Assembly: GCA_963978545.1 (NCBI GenBank) | Contig: OZ021723.1 | Location: 10,827,593 to 10,891,592, forward strand | Length of the DNA stretch: 64,000 nucleotides | Direction of reading: 5' to 3' | DNA from: Linyphia triangularis | Lineage: Eukaryota; Arthropoda; Arachnida; Araneae; Linyphiidae | Part shown: piece by piece, positions 1-11,300 of the stretch | Position numbering within the stretch: the first letter of the stretch is position 1 | Layout of the letters: the number at the start of each line of letters is the position of its first letter | Notes under the pieces: generated by a model | Seen by the model: only the letters and a program-made list of their open reading frames with translations | The model's database searches: none | Told to the model about the DNA's origin: nothing | Position numbers and translations under genes: made by a program

Positions 1-96
1 GTATGGTCGAGAAACATTGTCACCAGCCACATATTATACCAGGCATTCTTTAAAGGGCTCGTGGGAATGTCCTGTTTATCCATTTGCAATTCTCCT

Positions 97-353
97 TGTT
101 GTGAATAGAAAACTTCACCTTAAATAAATCTTACAAGTCCAGGGGAAATAACGATATCGACTAAGGGAGAATTTTTATATAACAATTTTAATACGTAAAT
201 GCATTGAGAGCAGCAGAGCTGATATCTGCTCTCTGCCAAGGTTACATCTCTTCTCCTCTTCTTTTCATCCAGTGTTTCTTCTTATACATTTGGCGCGCAT
301 GCGCATACATTAATATAAACAGAGAATGTAATAGTATTAATCTATTTGTAACA
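97..353 (-). repeat. 3' LTR of the Bel/Pao element
   Basis: 257 bp, the partner of 5814-6070. It is bounded by the target duplication CTCCT at 92-96. Confidence 0.95.
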
Positions 354-370
354 CACTCCCACCTTTTGAG
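354..370 (-). other. Putative polypurine tract
   Basis: On the minus strand the bases just before the 3' LTR read CTCAAAAGGTGGGAGTG, a purine-rich run in the position where plus-strand DNA synthesis would be primed. Confidence 0.65.
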
Positions 371-522
371 TGTACCTTAATCTAAAACACTCAAAACAAT
401 ATACACATAGATTCATTACAAACTACTTAATGTATTATCTATAGACAAAACACAATACAAATATAAAACAAAGAATTTAAATCAACATTGATATTCAAAA
501 TACAAAAGAATACAATTTGTTT

Positions 523-3500
523 TCACACTCGTACAGGTACTTTCACAACTCTACCACTACTGGTGGTCAAAGGAATTGGTTGTGTGTCCTGATTCTCTAA
601 GTTGTTATCCATTTCCAGTCGGTATAACCTTTGAACTGGTCTTAAAAATTCGGTACTTTCAGTTTTAACAAGTGCAAGTCTTATGTGCCCATCTCGACCA
701 GGAATGAGTTTTATCACACGTGCTAGATTCCAATAAGCGCGTTTCCTATTAGAGTCTTCGAGAAGAACAATTTCTCCTACTTTGAGAGGCTTAAATTTCG
801 AATCTTTAATTGCCTGCTGCCTTAATTGCCCCAAATATTCTGAGCGAAATCTTCGTCTTAATAATTCCCTAATTTTTTGTAGATACTTTGCTCTCTTACT
901 TAATTTTTCTTTGTCTACATTATCAATATCTGGCACTCCAGATTCTTTTATTTCGCGCAGAAACATTTCGGGAGTTAACGGAGAACCGTCCTCCACATCT
1001 TCCGACACATAAGTGAGAGGTCTCGAATTAATTACTCTTTCGCAATCACATAGCACGGTGAGTAACTCTTCGTAATCGAGAGAAGCACGACCTAGAATCT
1101 TGCGGATAATTTGTTTCACCATTTGGATCAACCGCTCCCACCAACCACCCCACCAAGCAGCTGTCGGAGGGTTAAATTTCCAACAAATTTTTTGCTCAGC
1201 GGCTTTTGAACAGAGAGTATCCCAATCAAGGGCTTCAAGAGCTCTCTCTGCCCCAAGGAAATTCGTTCCATTGTCCGAGAAAATGGTGGTTGGCCGCCCT
1301 CTACGTGCAACAAAACGTCTTAATGATTGAAAAAAGATTTCAGTACTCAAGGATGTGACTAACTCCAGGTGTATTGCTCGATAGACTGCACAGGTGTATA
1401 AAACTATGTAGGATTTTCTCCCATCTTTCAAATAAAGGGGTCCCGCCAAATCACATCCTACAACTTCAAAAATTGCAGCATCACGAACTCTATCGTTGGG
1501 CAAGATGCCCGGAGCAGCATCACACCTTGTTGCCTTAAATCTTTGACACTTTATACATGATAAAATACAATTTCTTATAGTTTTACGTGATTTCAAAATC
1601 CAATATTTTTCTCTTAAATGAGACATCAGCATAGACGTACCTCCATGCAATAAATCATTATGTGTGCTTATTATCAACAACTTTACTACAGGATGTTTTG
1701 ATGGTAAAATAATTGGAAATTTAAAGTCATTTGTATCGTCACGATATGCGACGTTAGTCTTAGCTCTAATTAATCCATTACTATCGACCATTGGTCTAAG
1801 TTTTTTAAGATTCTCATCTTTTTCACTAGCAAATGATTCTTTTTGAATTAATAACAATAGAGATATTTCTGCTTTATCTATTTCTACAACCGATAAATCC
1901 TTAGAAAAGTTTTTATTTACATTTCTCAAGTTATTATAAAATCTTAATATCCAAGCAATCATTCTAACAATCCTTTTAAAAGATGAGAAATATTTATAAT
2001 ACCAATTACCATTTTCATTATCTTTTGTTAATGTAACAATTATAGTTTTCCGTTTCTCTGCATTAACCAGGTCCTCATCTGGCTCGTCATTGCATTTTGG
2101 CCAATTATCTTCCTTTTCAAGTAACCAATCCGGTCCCTCCCACCATTTACTAATCATTAATTGTTCTACGGAACATCCACGAGAAGCCAAATCGGCAGGA
2201 TTTAGAGCTCCCGGAACATGATTCCATATTACAGTAGGAGTCAAAAGACGAATTTCTCTAACGCGATTTAAGACATAAATCCCCCAATTTTGATCTCTTC
2301 GTAGCCAACACAAAACTGTAGTGGAATCAGTCCAACAATGCACATTAGCGTTAGAAATATTAAGATCCTTAATTATTGAAGACAATAACCTTGCCCCTAT
2401 GCAACAAGCGAGAAGTTCTAAACGAGGTATAGTGATAGGCTTTAAAGGTGCTATTCTCGATCTTGCGTTAACTAACCTAATATCTACTAAACCTTTACTT
2501 ACCACTCTTATATACACGCAGGCACCATAGGCCAATTTACTCGCATCACAAAACAAATGCAAACTTATCGAGTCATTATTTTCCGTAAAACCTAGCCATC
2601 TAGGAATTTTAATATCAGATAACATATGCAATTGTTGTCGCCATACCTTAAACTTATTGCTTAAACGTTTCGGAATTTCTTCATCCCACTTAAGTTTCAA
2701 ATCCCACGTTTCTTGTAAAATCAATTTAGGTAACAACATCACAGGAATTGCATATCCGATAATATCATACAATTGATTTGCAACAGCCAACACTATCCTT
2801 TTTGTAATTAACTCATCCGATTCGTCAAATTGTTTCACGATACAAGACAAATTGTCCTTACCTGTATCCCATTCCAAACCTAGAAGTGGTATTTTATTTT
2901 CGATTGGAGGCTGTTCCTCAAAAACCGCGTTTGGTAGATTTGATTTCCAACCCCTTAAATTAAAGTGACCTGACGACATAATTATTTGAGATTCCAGAAC
3001 GAATTTTTTCATTTCTATTTCAGAATTAAAACTTGTTACACAGTTATCAACGTAAAACGCTGTCTTAAGGACTTCTGCTGTGTTACTTAAATTCCCTGGA
3101 ACTTGACTTAAATGATATTGAATTGTCGCGGCCAATAAAAACGGGCTACAAGTTAGTCCGAACACTACTCTCTTATGTTTGAATTCTACTATTTTTTCTG
3201 GGTCATCTTTATCGAACCACAGAAATCTTAAAAAATCTCTATCCTTATCTTTAATAGAAATTTGTAAAAAAGCCCTTTCTACATCTGACGTAACTCCAAT
3301 TTTATACTTTCGAAACTTATTAAGTAATGATGGTATCAATTCTATTAAATTAGGTCCAGTAGCTAAACAATCATTTAACGAAGGGCAACCTGTTAAGTGC
3401 GCAGACGCATTATAAATTGGTCTTATTTTTGTCGTCTGACTATTTTCCTTATAAACAGGTCTGTGGGCTAAATAATGAAGACCCTCCCCTGCATTGTTTA

Positions 3501-5781
3501 CCTTTTCAATGATACCCAGTGATAACCATTCAACAAAAACTTTCCCATAATTATCAAAATTATTCGAAGTTATTAATTTTCTTTTTGTACTAGAAAGGCT
3601 CTTTTCTGCCAATACTTTATTATCTGGCAAAAGTGTTTTATCTACAACCCATGGAAGTGAAATTTCGTATCTCCCTTCATCATTAATGCCAATGGTTTCT
3701 TTAAAATATTTTTGCGTTTCAACTTCTAAATCTTGTTTAGATTGATTAATGGCAGATTCCGAGATCTGGATGGTATCTAATGCCCATAAGTCTGAGATAC
3801 ATTTCCCCCTCGCCAACAAGGAAGTATTAACCAGATGGCTCGCCAAATTTCCCTTCTTTTCCGCACTACCACTTGGAAACGAATTAATGGGGCCTATTAA
3901 AGACCATCCCAACCTACTCTCAAGTGCAGTGAGGCTCGTATTCTTCAAATTTAGTATTCGCCCTGTCAGCAATCTTCCCAAAATATCTGATCCTATCAAT
4001 AAAGCAATTCTCTTTTCTACTTTTAGTTGCGTATTTTCTAAATCATAAATCTTAACTCCTTGATTTTGGAGTGTTTTTATCCACGGACCAGATGGGACCT
4101 GTTTTATATCAGAGCAAATATTCGGTACACTTAAAACTTCAAATTTACATTGATATTTTCTATCAACACTACTTGCTTCAATTAAATAATTATCATGCAC
4201 ACTTTCTTCTGTTTCAACACAGCCAAAAAGAGAATGTTTTAACTTAGTTTTTCCAATTGGTTCATAATTCATAACCTTAGCTATATTATTACAAATATAT
4301 GACTTACATGAACCTGTGTCAAAAATGCATCTTATTAACATTTCTTTAGGACCATTATGCAATCTTACAATTAAAGTTTGAAGCAATACATCAGAGAGTT
4401 GCAAGACATTATTATTAAGCGTATTTGTTTTGTTTTCTTCTTTTTCTCTAGTTGAAAGATTTTCAACTTGTTTAGAGGCCAAATCAGGACATAACAAAAT
4501 AAAATGCCTTCGTTGACATAAGGGGCACTTATGTCTAGATCTGCATGAATTTGATTGGTGATAAAGTTTGAGACAAACAAAACAAGCCTTCTTTTTCTTA
4601 ATGATTTCTTTCTTACAATCTAAACTCATAGAAGCAGCTTCATTACAACTCTCTGAAGAATGATATTTTTCACAAAATATACAAGTATCAGATTTCTTAA
4701 ATTTTTTATCATGCGATACAGATTTATCATTAAACAATAGATCAGAAGTAGTAGGAATAATCTTAGTTTCTACCTTATTAAATTTCTTAGAAATATTTAC
4801 TTTTTCAGAAACAAAAGATTCCTTAGCCATATTAACTCGAAATTCAGATTCAACTTCATTTTTAACAAAATCTATTAATTTGTCTAAATCCGTCTTACCC
4901 GTTACCTCCATAGACAATCCTCTTTGCCTCTCCCAAATATGAATTAAATCACTTGGAAGTGCAGACTCAACGAGTGGAAATAAGAAGTCAGCATATCTGT
5001 CCTTGGTTAATCCTAAAGACTCTAAGGCACGTAATTGAGTCTGTAGTTGGTCGTACAATGTTGACAAGTTTACGTTTCTTTTGTCACTGATCACTAAAGT
5101 GAGTAGATCTCTTATGTAAACTTGTATTAGGACACTTTCTTTTCCAAATCGTTCTTTAAGGTAGTCCACAGCTTTGCGGTAGTTAGCACTCGTTGACGGG
5201 AAGGAGTTAACTATTCGCCTGGGCGGGGAATTCTCCAGTGTGGCTTGAATAAGGTACTGGAATTTGTCCCTTTCGTCGAGACTTGCATCCTCGTCTATCT
5301 TAGAAAATTGGGACCAAAAACTTAGCCAGTTCCTTGGGTCTCCATCAAACTTCCGCAGCTCGATCTCCGGTAACTTCTTCTTCTGTCCAGAGGTCGCAGT
5401 AGTGATGTCTGCCAACGCACCTGCATTTGAAACTCTCGTTTCAGTAGTAATCCGAGGATTCAACCTTCTCTTGACTAGAACTCTTAAAGCAGCCAATCGT
5501 TCATGGTATTCTTCGGATACATCATACTCTTGTTGGTACTCATCCGACGTACAACCCTTTTGTTGATACAGTAAGAGAAAGTTGTCATCTAGGATTCTTA
5601 GTTGTTGAGCTTTCTCTGATAACTGGTCAAGGCTGATTTCCAGTTCTATTGTGTCCGACACGTCATCAAGCAAAGTGCTTAATTTATTTGCAGCTCTCGT
5701 AAAAGCACTCCGCACTGACGCACGTTTCTGCTTAGTTGTTTCTAAATTCATTTTATCGTACGTAGTCGATATCTGTCGCAA
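523..5781 (-). CDS. Bel/Pao gag-pol polyprotein, 1,752 aa, open
   Basis: One uninterrupted frame encodes capsid and replication enzymes. In order: gag with a Pao-type core (about 135-320, PEIELRKFDGDPRNW); Cys/His zinc-knuckle cluster (367-431); aspartic protease with FDTG at 487-490; reverse transcriptase (about 740-960) with SDVERAF (Asp about 833) and FYVDN at 909-913 in place of the commoner YVDD; Pao peptidase/RNase H-like region with LFCDASKLAYGA; integrase zinc-binding region; integrase core with Asp about 1443 (GCDLAGP), Asp about 1502 (SDNGTNF) and Glu about 1549 (WWERL); a C-terminal domain ending about 50 residues before the stop. The first Met is 32 bp inside the LTR; Met11 (MNLETTK) is an equally good start and looks more like the family's gag N-terminus. 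All key residues appear present, so it may be autonomous. Confidence 0.95.
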   Translation of the reverse strand: MRQISTTYDKMNLETTKQKRASVRSAFTRAANKLSTLLDDVSDTIELEISLDQLSEKAQQLRILDDNFLLLYQQKGCTSDEYQQEYDVSEEYHERLAALRVLVKRRLNPRITTETRVSNAGALADITTATSGQKKKLPEIELRKFDGDPRNWLSFWSQFSKIDEDASLDERDKFQYLIQATLENSPPRRIVNSFPSTSANYRKAVDYLKERFGKESVLIQVYIRDLLTLVISDKRNVNLSTLYDQLQTQLRALESLGLTKDRYADFLFPLVESALPSDLIHIWERQRGLSMEVTGKTDLDKLIDFVKNEVESEFRVNMAKESFVSEKVNISKKFNKVETKIIPTTSDLLFNDKSVSHDKKFKKSDTCIFCEKYHSSESCNEAASMSLDCKKEIIKKKKACFVCLKLYHQSNSCRSRHKCPLCQRRHFILLCPDLASKQVENLSTREKEENKTNTLNNNVLQLSDVLLQTLIVRLHNGPKEMLIRCIFDTGSCKSYICNNIAKVMNYEPIGKTKLKHSLFGCVETEESVHDNYLIEASSVDRKYQCKFEVLSVPNICSDIKQVPSGPWIKTLQNQGVKIYDLENTQLKVEKRIALLIGSDILGRLLTGRILNLKNTSLTALESRLGWSLIGPINSFPSGSAEKKGNLASHLVNTSLLARGKCISDLWALDTIQISESAINQSKQDLEVETQKYFKETIGINDEGRYEISLPWVVDKTLLPDNKVLAEKSLSSTKRKLITSNNFDNYGKVFVEWLSLGIIEKVNNAGEGLHYLAHRPVYKENSQTTKIRPIYNASAHLTGCPSLNDCLATGPNLIELIPSLLNKFRKYKIGVTSDVERAFLQISIKDKDRDFLRFLWFDKDDPEKIVEFKHKRVVFGLTCSPFLLAATIQYHLSQVPGNLSNTAEVLKTAFYVDNCVTSFNSEIEMKKFVLESQIIMSSGHFNLRGWKSNLPNAVFEEQPPIENKIPLLGLEWDTGKDNLSCIVKQFDESDELITKRIVLAVANQLYDIIGYAIPVMLLPKLILQETWDLKLKWDEEIPKRLSNKFKVWRQQLHMLSDIKIPRWLGFTENNDSISLHLFCDASKLAYGACVYIRVVSKGLVDIRLVNARSRIAPLKPITIPRLELLACCIGARLLSSIIKDLNISNANVHCWTDSTTVLCWLRRDQNWGIYVLNRVREIRLLTPTVIWNHVPGALNPADLASRGCSVEQLMISKWWEGPDWLLEKEDNWPKCNDEPDEDLVNAEKRKTIIVTLTKDNENGNWYYKYFSSFKRIVRMIAWILRFYNNLRNVNKNFSKDLSVVEIDKAEISLLLLIQKESFASEKDENLKKLRPMVDSNGLIRAKTNVAYRDDTNDFKFPIILPSKHPVVKLLIISTHNDLLHGGTSMLMSHLREKYWILKSRKTIRNCILSCIKCQRFKATRCDAAPGILPNDRVRDAAIFEVVGCDLAGPLYLKDGRKSYIVLYTCAVYRAIHLELVTSLSTEIFFQSLRRFVARRGRPTTIFSDNGTNFLGAERALEALDWDTLCSKAAEQKICWKFNPPTAAWWGGWWERLIQMVKQIIRKILGRASLDYEELLTVLCDCERVINSRPLTYVSEDVEDGSPLTPEMFLREIKESGVPDIDNVDKEKLSKRAKYLQKIRELLRRRFRSEYLGQLRQQAIKDSKFKPLKVGEIVLLEDSNRKRAYWNLARVIKLIPGRDGHIRLALVKTESTEFLRPVQRLYRLEMDNNLENQDTQPIPLTTSSGRVVKVPVRV

Positions 5782-5795
5782 ACGCGACGCTTAGT

Positions 5796-5811
5796 CCAGG
5801 CAGGGATGCCA
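5796..5811 (-). other. Putative primer-binding site
   Basis: On the minus strand, two bases after the 5' LTR, the sequence TGGCATCCCTGCCTGG starts with the TGG expected opposite a tRNA CCA end. I could not name the tRNA. Confidence 0.6.
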
Positions 5812-5813
5812 CA

Positions 5814-6070
5814 TGTTGTGAATAGAAAACTTCACCTTAAATAAATCTTACAAGTCCAGGGGAAATAACGATATCGACTAAGGGAGAATTTTTATATAAC
5901 AATTTTAATACGTAAATGCATTGAGAGCAGCAGAGCTGATATCTGCTCTCTGCCAAGGTTACATCTCTTCTCCTCTTCTTTTCATCCAGTGTTTCTTCTT
6001 ATACATTTGGCGCGCATGCGCATACATTAATATAAACAGAGAATGTAATAGTATTAATCTATTTGTAACA
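5814..6070 (-). repeat. 5' LTR of the Bel/Pao element
   Basis: This is the 5' LTR in element orientation. It includes the palindrome GGCGCGCATGCGC and a CT-rich tract. It matches the other LTR at every base I compared. Confidence 0.95.
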
Positions 6071-6075
6071 CTCCT

Positions 6076-8199
6076 CATTACCAATTTGTGAATGCCTTTA
6101 CGAAACTTGGCAGGTTTTCACTGATATTTAATGTTTTCTTTTTAAAGATTCTGCACCTAAAACAGGAAACCTTTTCCTGCATTTTGATTTCAAAATATTC
6201 AGAAAAATTACAATTAAATCGGGGAGCTATAAATATCTGAAACCTAAATCACCAACCTAGACTGAATCTGCCTGTTGTCTGTGGTTATTCTTCAAGGAAT
6301 CTGTAAAACTGGTTTCAAGGTCTTGACCTTGATGATACCTTCTCAGTTTCACCTTTCACTCATGGCTCCCCCTTTTCACTTATCAATTGGAAAACAAATG
6401 CTCTCTTTTTTTTAAAGCTGTGCAGTAAATAATAGCTTGTGGCTGTTTTTTTTAGACAACACAACATTTTTTCGGATATTAGGTCATTCCTGTCATTGGA
6501 TGTTTGGATTTCAGATGTTTGTCTATATTGCTAAAACTGTAAACTAATGATTTTAATTTTTCAAAACATATCTGTTTTCGTAAAATATATTTAATTCATT
6601 TTGACAAAATTTTGTTCATGTATTCTTTCTATGTCTGATGATAAATCATTTTAAAATTTAGTAATTAAGACAGGTTTCGAAATCAGTGGGTTCACTATGC
6701 ACGTAAAATTTTATTTGTGCACTTTTCAAAACCATACTGACTTTATAATGATTTTTTTTAAAAATTGCCTCTTTGTTTATTACAAAACGAATGTTCAGTT
6801 ATTTTGAAAAGTTGCAATTCTGTAGCTCACATACTTAAATATAATTGCAGCACTTGCACTTAACCCATTTTTAATGTTGATGTTTACTTTCTATTCTTTG
6901 TTGATGTTTACTTTCTATTCTTTGTTGATGTTTACTTTCTATTCTTTGTTGATGTTTACTTTCTATTCTTTGTTGATGTTTACTTTCTATTCTTTGTTGA
7001 TGTTTACTTTCTATTCTTTGTTGATGTTTACTTTCTATTCTTTGTTGATGTTTACTTTCTATTCTTTGTTGATGTTTACTTTCTATTCTTTGTTGATGTT
7101 TACTTTCTATTCTTTGTTGATGTTTACTTTCTATTCTTTTTTAATGTTTACTTTCTATTCTTTGTTGATGTTTACTTTCTATTCTTTGTTGATGTTTACT
7201 TTCTATACTTTGTTGGTGTTTACTTTCTATTCTTTTTTAATGTTGAGAAGTTTACTTTCTATTCTTTTATTTAATGTGTGCACCTAACTGGTATTTGGTG
7301 CACCTGATTTCCAAAATTAATTTTGACCCTTGAGTTAAGATAAGATAAATCCTGCATAGTAATTTAGTAGTTGTCAAATGTAATATGGTAAGAAAATTAT
7401 ATTCCTTTTTAGTGTATACAATGTTTTAGAATTTTTTAAAAAAAATAAAAAAATAATATTTTACATTGTATATGACTCACTTGCAAAAAAAGAAAATATT
7501 CCGTTGAATTTATGTTAAAAAATTATAATTTCTATATTGATTATACAGTTTGCCGAAAAAGTTTATTGTTTTTGATTCAAAGCCATTGAATTACATTTAC
7601 TTTAATTTTGAACCTATTGCTGCAAGTTATTCAAGACTATGTACTATTATTATTTGATGAGAAGCCTAATTATTTCCTACCTTATCTTTCAGTATCCTTG
7701 AAGCATGATTTCTGTGTTGTTTGTCACATAAAATACTTTTACTGATCATATTACTAGCTTTTAGGATATTAAAAAAAATTATTTCTATACAATGGCACTC
7801 ATCTAAACAATATTCATTTCCTAATTAATGACCATTCATGAAAACTCAATTTAAATTGATTGATGTGAGAATAACTGCTCAAGTATATAAAATTTCAAAA
7901 TCCAGCTAAACCTGATGTACTATTTATAATAATCATCTCCATATTATTAAATCAAATTCCTTTTATACTTTATAAAATACATTTATTATATAACTTTGTC
8001 TAAATTTTCTATGATAAGTTGTTTGTTAATTTATTGTATGAAGCATAATATAAGATTTTTTTTTTTAAAGTTGAATTGTCAATAACGTATTATGTAAATT
8101 AATTTTATTATTATTATTAACATAATGTAATTATACCTGATTAGTGATTTATTTATTGCGGTATTTTTGTGCAAATTCTATTAATATTTTCTCTCCTAG
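6076..8199. other. Intron sequence with a minisatellite, no exon seen
   Basis: AT-rich intron between the Bel/Pao element and DOCK exon 1. Apart from the 24-bp minisatellite I see only A/T runs. No frame resembles upstream DOCK sequence. Confidence 0.7.
6876..7270. repeat. 24-bp minisatellite, about 16 copies
   Basis: The unit TTGATGTTTACTTTCTATTC plus TTTG repeats head to tail, nearly perfect at first and degrading toward the right end with inserted bases. Since 24 is divisible by three, the array is open in the + frames. Confidence 0.97.
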
Positions 8200-8351
8200 A
8201 CTGTAAATGATGAGGACAATAAAAGTCAAAGATCTTCCTCAAGGTATGTACATAGCTTTTATGTCACAGTGAAAAATTTCGTTTGCCGAATCGGAGATGA
8301 CGCTGATTTGCTAATGACCCTCTACGATGCCAAAGAAGGCAGATGTATCAG
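8200..8351 (+). CDS. mbc: DOCK exon 1 (of those visible): region between SH3 and DHR-1
   Basis: Acceptor ctctcctag, donor CAG|gtgag. Phase 0 in, two bases over. It encodes [20 protein letters not shown], the conserved block after the SH3/helical region. The preceding 8.2 kb shows no earlier exon, so the start codon lies upstream of the window. Confidence 0.95.
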
Positions 8352-11300
8352 GTGAGACGGATATTTTTACTAAATGCTAAAGCTTTTTTTTTTATTTGTC
8401 ATTTCTAAATGTATTTTATGGTATTCTCTTTTTTTTTTTTATGTTCAGTGAGAACTATTTGGTCAAATGGAGTAAGGAAGGTTTAGCCAAAGATCTTGAA
8501 CAGCTGAATAACTTGAGAGTTTTATTTACAGTAAGTTATTGCTTGTTAAGATATTTTACTTTAAATAATTTATGGTGTGTACGTGACAGTGTAATAATAA
8601 TTCGATGCAAGGTCGCTAAATATTTTAGAAGGTACACTTTGGTAGTGATAAAAGTCGTTTGTACAGAATATTTATAAACCAACTTGGCATCATCCAATCG
8701 CATTAAAATAGCATTGTTGAAACACTTACCTGTTGCCAAATTCTTTTTAATAAATAAATAATAAAATTACTTTAATCAGAATAAATAAATGATATTTGGA
8801 TGTGAGAGGATAAATTCACATTTATTTTTAATAAATAAATCTTAGAAACATAGTTTGCCACACATTTTGCATATAGAAATGTTTTTGATAATAGCGCTGT
8901 GTTAATGAATATAAAAATTTACAATGCATGTAGAGGATTTTGTGAAAACTTTGTGTTTATGGGTTATATTATTAGTCTAAACAACTAGACATGAACTGGA
9001 AAAATTTCACTTATTTGTGAGATACTACTTATATGTATTTGAGATAGTTTTTTTTTTTAAATGTTGTGTTAATTGTTTTAAAAATAAAAAGCCATGAAAA
9101 ATCCATAATAATTGATGTTTGCAGATTTTTATATTAATCAAGAAAAAAAAAAATTTCAAAGTGAAAGATTTCTGTAATACATAATTAAATAAAGAAAATA
9201 TTGTCTGTAAATTAGAAAAAAAATTTAAAAAATCTCAAAGTTAAAAAATTTAAATTTTTGCTTTTTTATATGTTATCCTTTACGCTAAATGTTATATTTA
9301 AAATAGAATTTAAAAAAGAAAATTCTGTGGAAAGAAAATGTTTAAAACTATATTATAAATTAAATGCTCCCAAAATTTGAATAGCCAATTGTTAATGGTT
9401 CTGGAGATATATTGATTTGAATTTGCCACATCTCTGAAAAACACTGGTTCTCTAAAAACGCACTTTCAGCAGACATTTCCTTGTGTTACAGCCATTAGTA
9501 ATGTTTAAATAACATGTAATTTCATCGTGTTCTAATCACAGGAGGTATAAAATAAAAACATTCTTTTCAGGAATGTCTAAATTATTTTTTTAAATAAAAA
9601 TAAATAAAATAAATTGATGAAATTTTGATACTAGACCCCCTTAAAATTATTATATTATGTTTGAATAATATTTAGCAGTTGAAAGTAAAAATTTTAGATC
9701 TCTGTACGAAAACAAATACAACATTGTATTCTGTGCTTCTTTTACACTTTTAATTATAAAATATTTTGCTACTTAGATTTGAATTGTATTGAAATTTCTT
9801 GCTATAACAGCATTCCCACAGTCACTAAAAGTGCTTAATATTTTTTAACTTGTTTTCCAGGCCTTAAAGTACTTGTATTTTTTTTTTTCAATTCTGTAAA
9901 AAAAAATTAGTTTTGTTTTACGAATTAATCTCTTAAAATAGATGTGATTTTTTAATCTTATAAAAAAGTTTATTGCTGGTACTATCTTCTTTTTCTGTAG
10001 GATTTAGGTAGCAAAGACCTTATTCGAGAAAAAATGTTCCTTGTGTGCCAAATTATCAGGATAGGTAGTTAAATTCTTATTTATATCGTGCTAAAATTTC
10101 TAAACTAATTACACATAATATATTTGAGAAAATAATAATAAATTTATATTATTTTGATAATAGCTTATCCATTTCTCCCAGAAATATCTAGTAAATTAGT
10201 ATCAGTTTACTCAAATTACACTTTAAAGTTTTGTTTTTAAGTTTGTTGATTATTTTCTGCTTATCTTTTTTTATACATCAGGGTTCCCATGCTCATTAAA
10301 AGTGCTTAATATTTTTGAACTTGTTTTCAAGGCCTTGATAGTACTTGAAAATGCATAGAGGTTCTTAAAAGTCTTTATTTTTTACAGATGTTGTCCAACT
10401 GCAAAATTTATAAAAATACAACTCAGACTTGCTATCCCCGCATGACCACCACTTTTCTGCACTGTATCAGAATTCTCTGACATATTTGTATTACGCACAC
10501 ACCAACTTGTAACTTTTTTGGTAGAATATACTTAATTAAAAATTTATATACAGACATGAAGCCTGAAAACAAATTTTCAAAGGTCCTTAAAAACATTAAT
10601 TAGGTCTTTAAAAGTCATTGATTTTCATTCTGGGATTTGAGTGGAAACCCTGTACATGTAAGCTAAATGCTTAGCAAATTCATAAATTGACCTGTTAAAT
10701 TGCAAATTTTAGTTTAAATAAACCTTGTGCATATTCTTATGCTTGAACTTCATATGATAATTTTTAAAATGCCTAGCTCATATTAGCCATGACTAAAATA
10801 TGCATTTAATTAATTAGTCTGAGTTATATATTTGAGTTTATATCTGAGTTATACTCTTGTACATTTTAGAGTTTTAATATGTGATTTTGGTAAACTTAAA
10901 GCTGTGCCTGTAATATAAACAACATCTATTAGATAAATTCATTTTGTATCATAAAAGTTAATGATAAACTTTCACTTATTAGTTCTCGTTCACTTCAATA
11001 ATGAAAGAAATTTTCGAACTTTGTCACATAAAATGCTAGTTTTAAAATACATCTCTATTTTATATTAGTTTCAACTTCTAAACTTTTGGAACTTTTTATC
11101 TTCTCACGTTTTATAGGGTCCATGGAATTCAAAGACTATGATCACAAACGATCCACACACATTCAGCGTAGTAAATCTTCTGATGGTTTGAGGAGGCCTT
11201 TTGGTGTTGCAGGTATCAAATTATATTCAGATTCTTGCATGAAAAGTTACAAAAATGTTTTATTGCATATTTTTGTAAATTATATTTCAACAAACATGTA

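Larger units (their letters stand above)
97..6070 (-). mobile_element. Complete Bel/Pao LTR retrotransposon
   Basis: A 5,974-bp element sits in the intron upstream of the first visible DOCK exon, antisense to the gene. It has two 257-bp LTRs (97-353 and 5814-6070) beginning TGTTGTGAAT and ending TTTGTAACA on the + strand; I saw no difference between them. Both ends are flanked by the 5-bp duplication CTCCT (92-96 and 6071-6075), the size usual for Bel/Pao. One open gag-pol frame fills the interior and no envelope-like frame is present. Identical LTRs and an open frame mean a very recent insertion. Confidence 0.96.

Noticed and set aside
1100..5566. Plus-strand frames of 60-100 codons over the Bel/Pao element
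   Set aside because: They are antisense shadows of the gag-pol frame.
6874..7287. 137-codon + frame of LLMFTFYS repeats
   Set aside because: It is the 24-bp minisatellite read in a frame kept open because 24 is a multiple of three; no splice or homology support.
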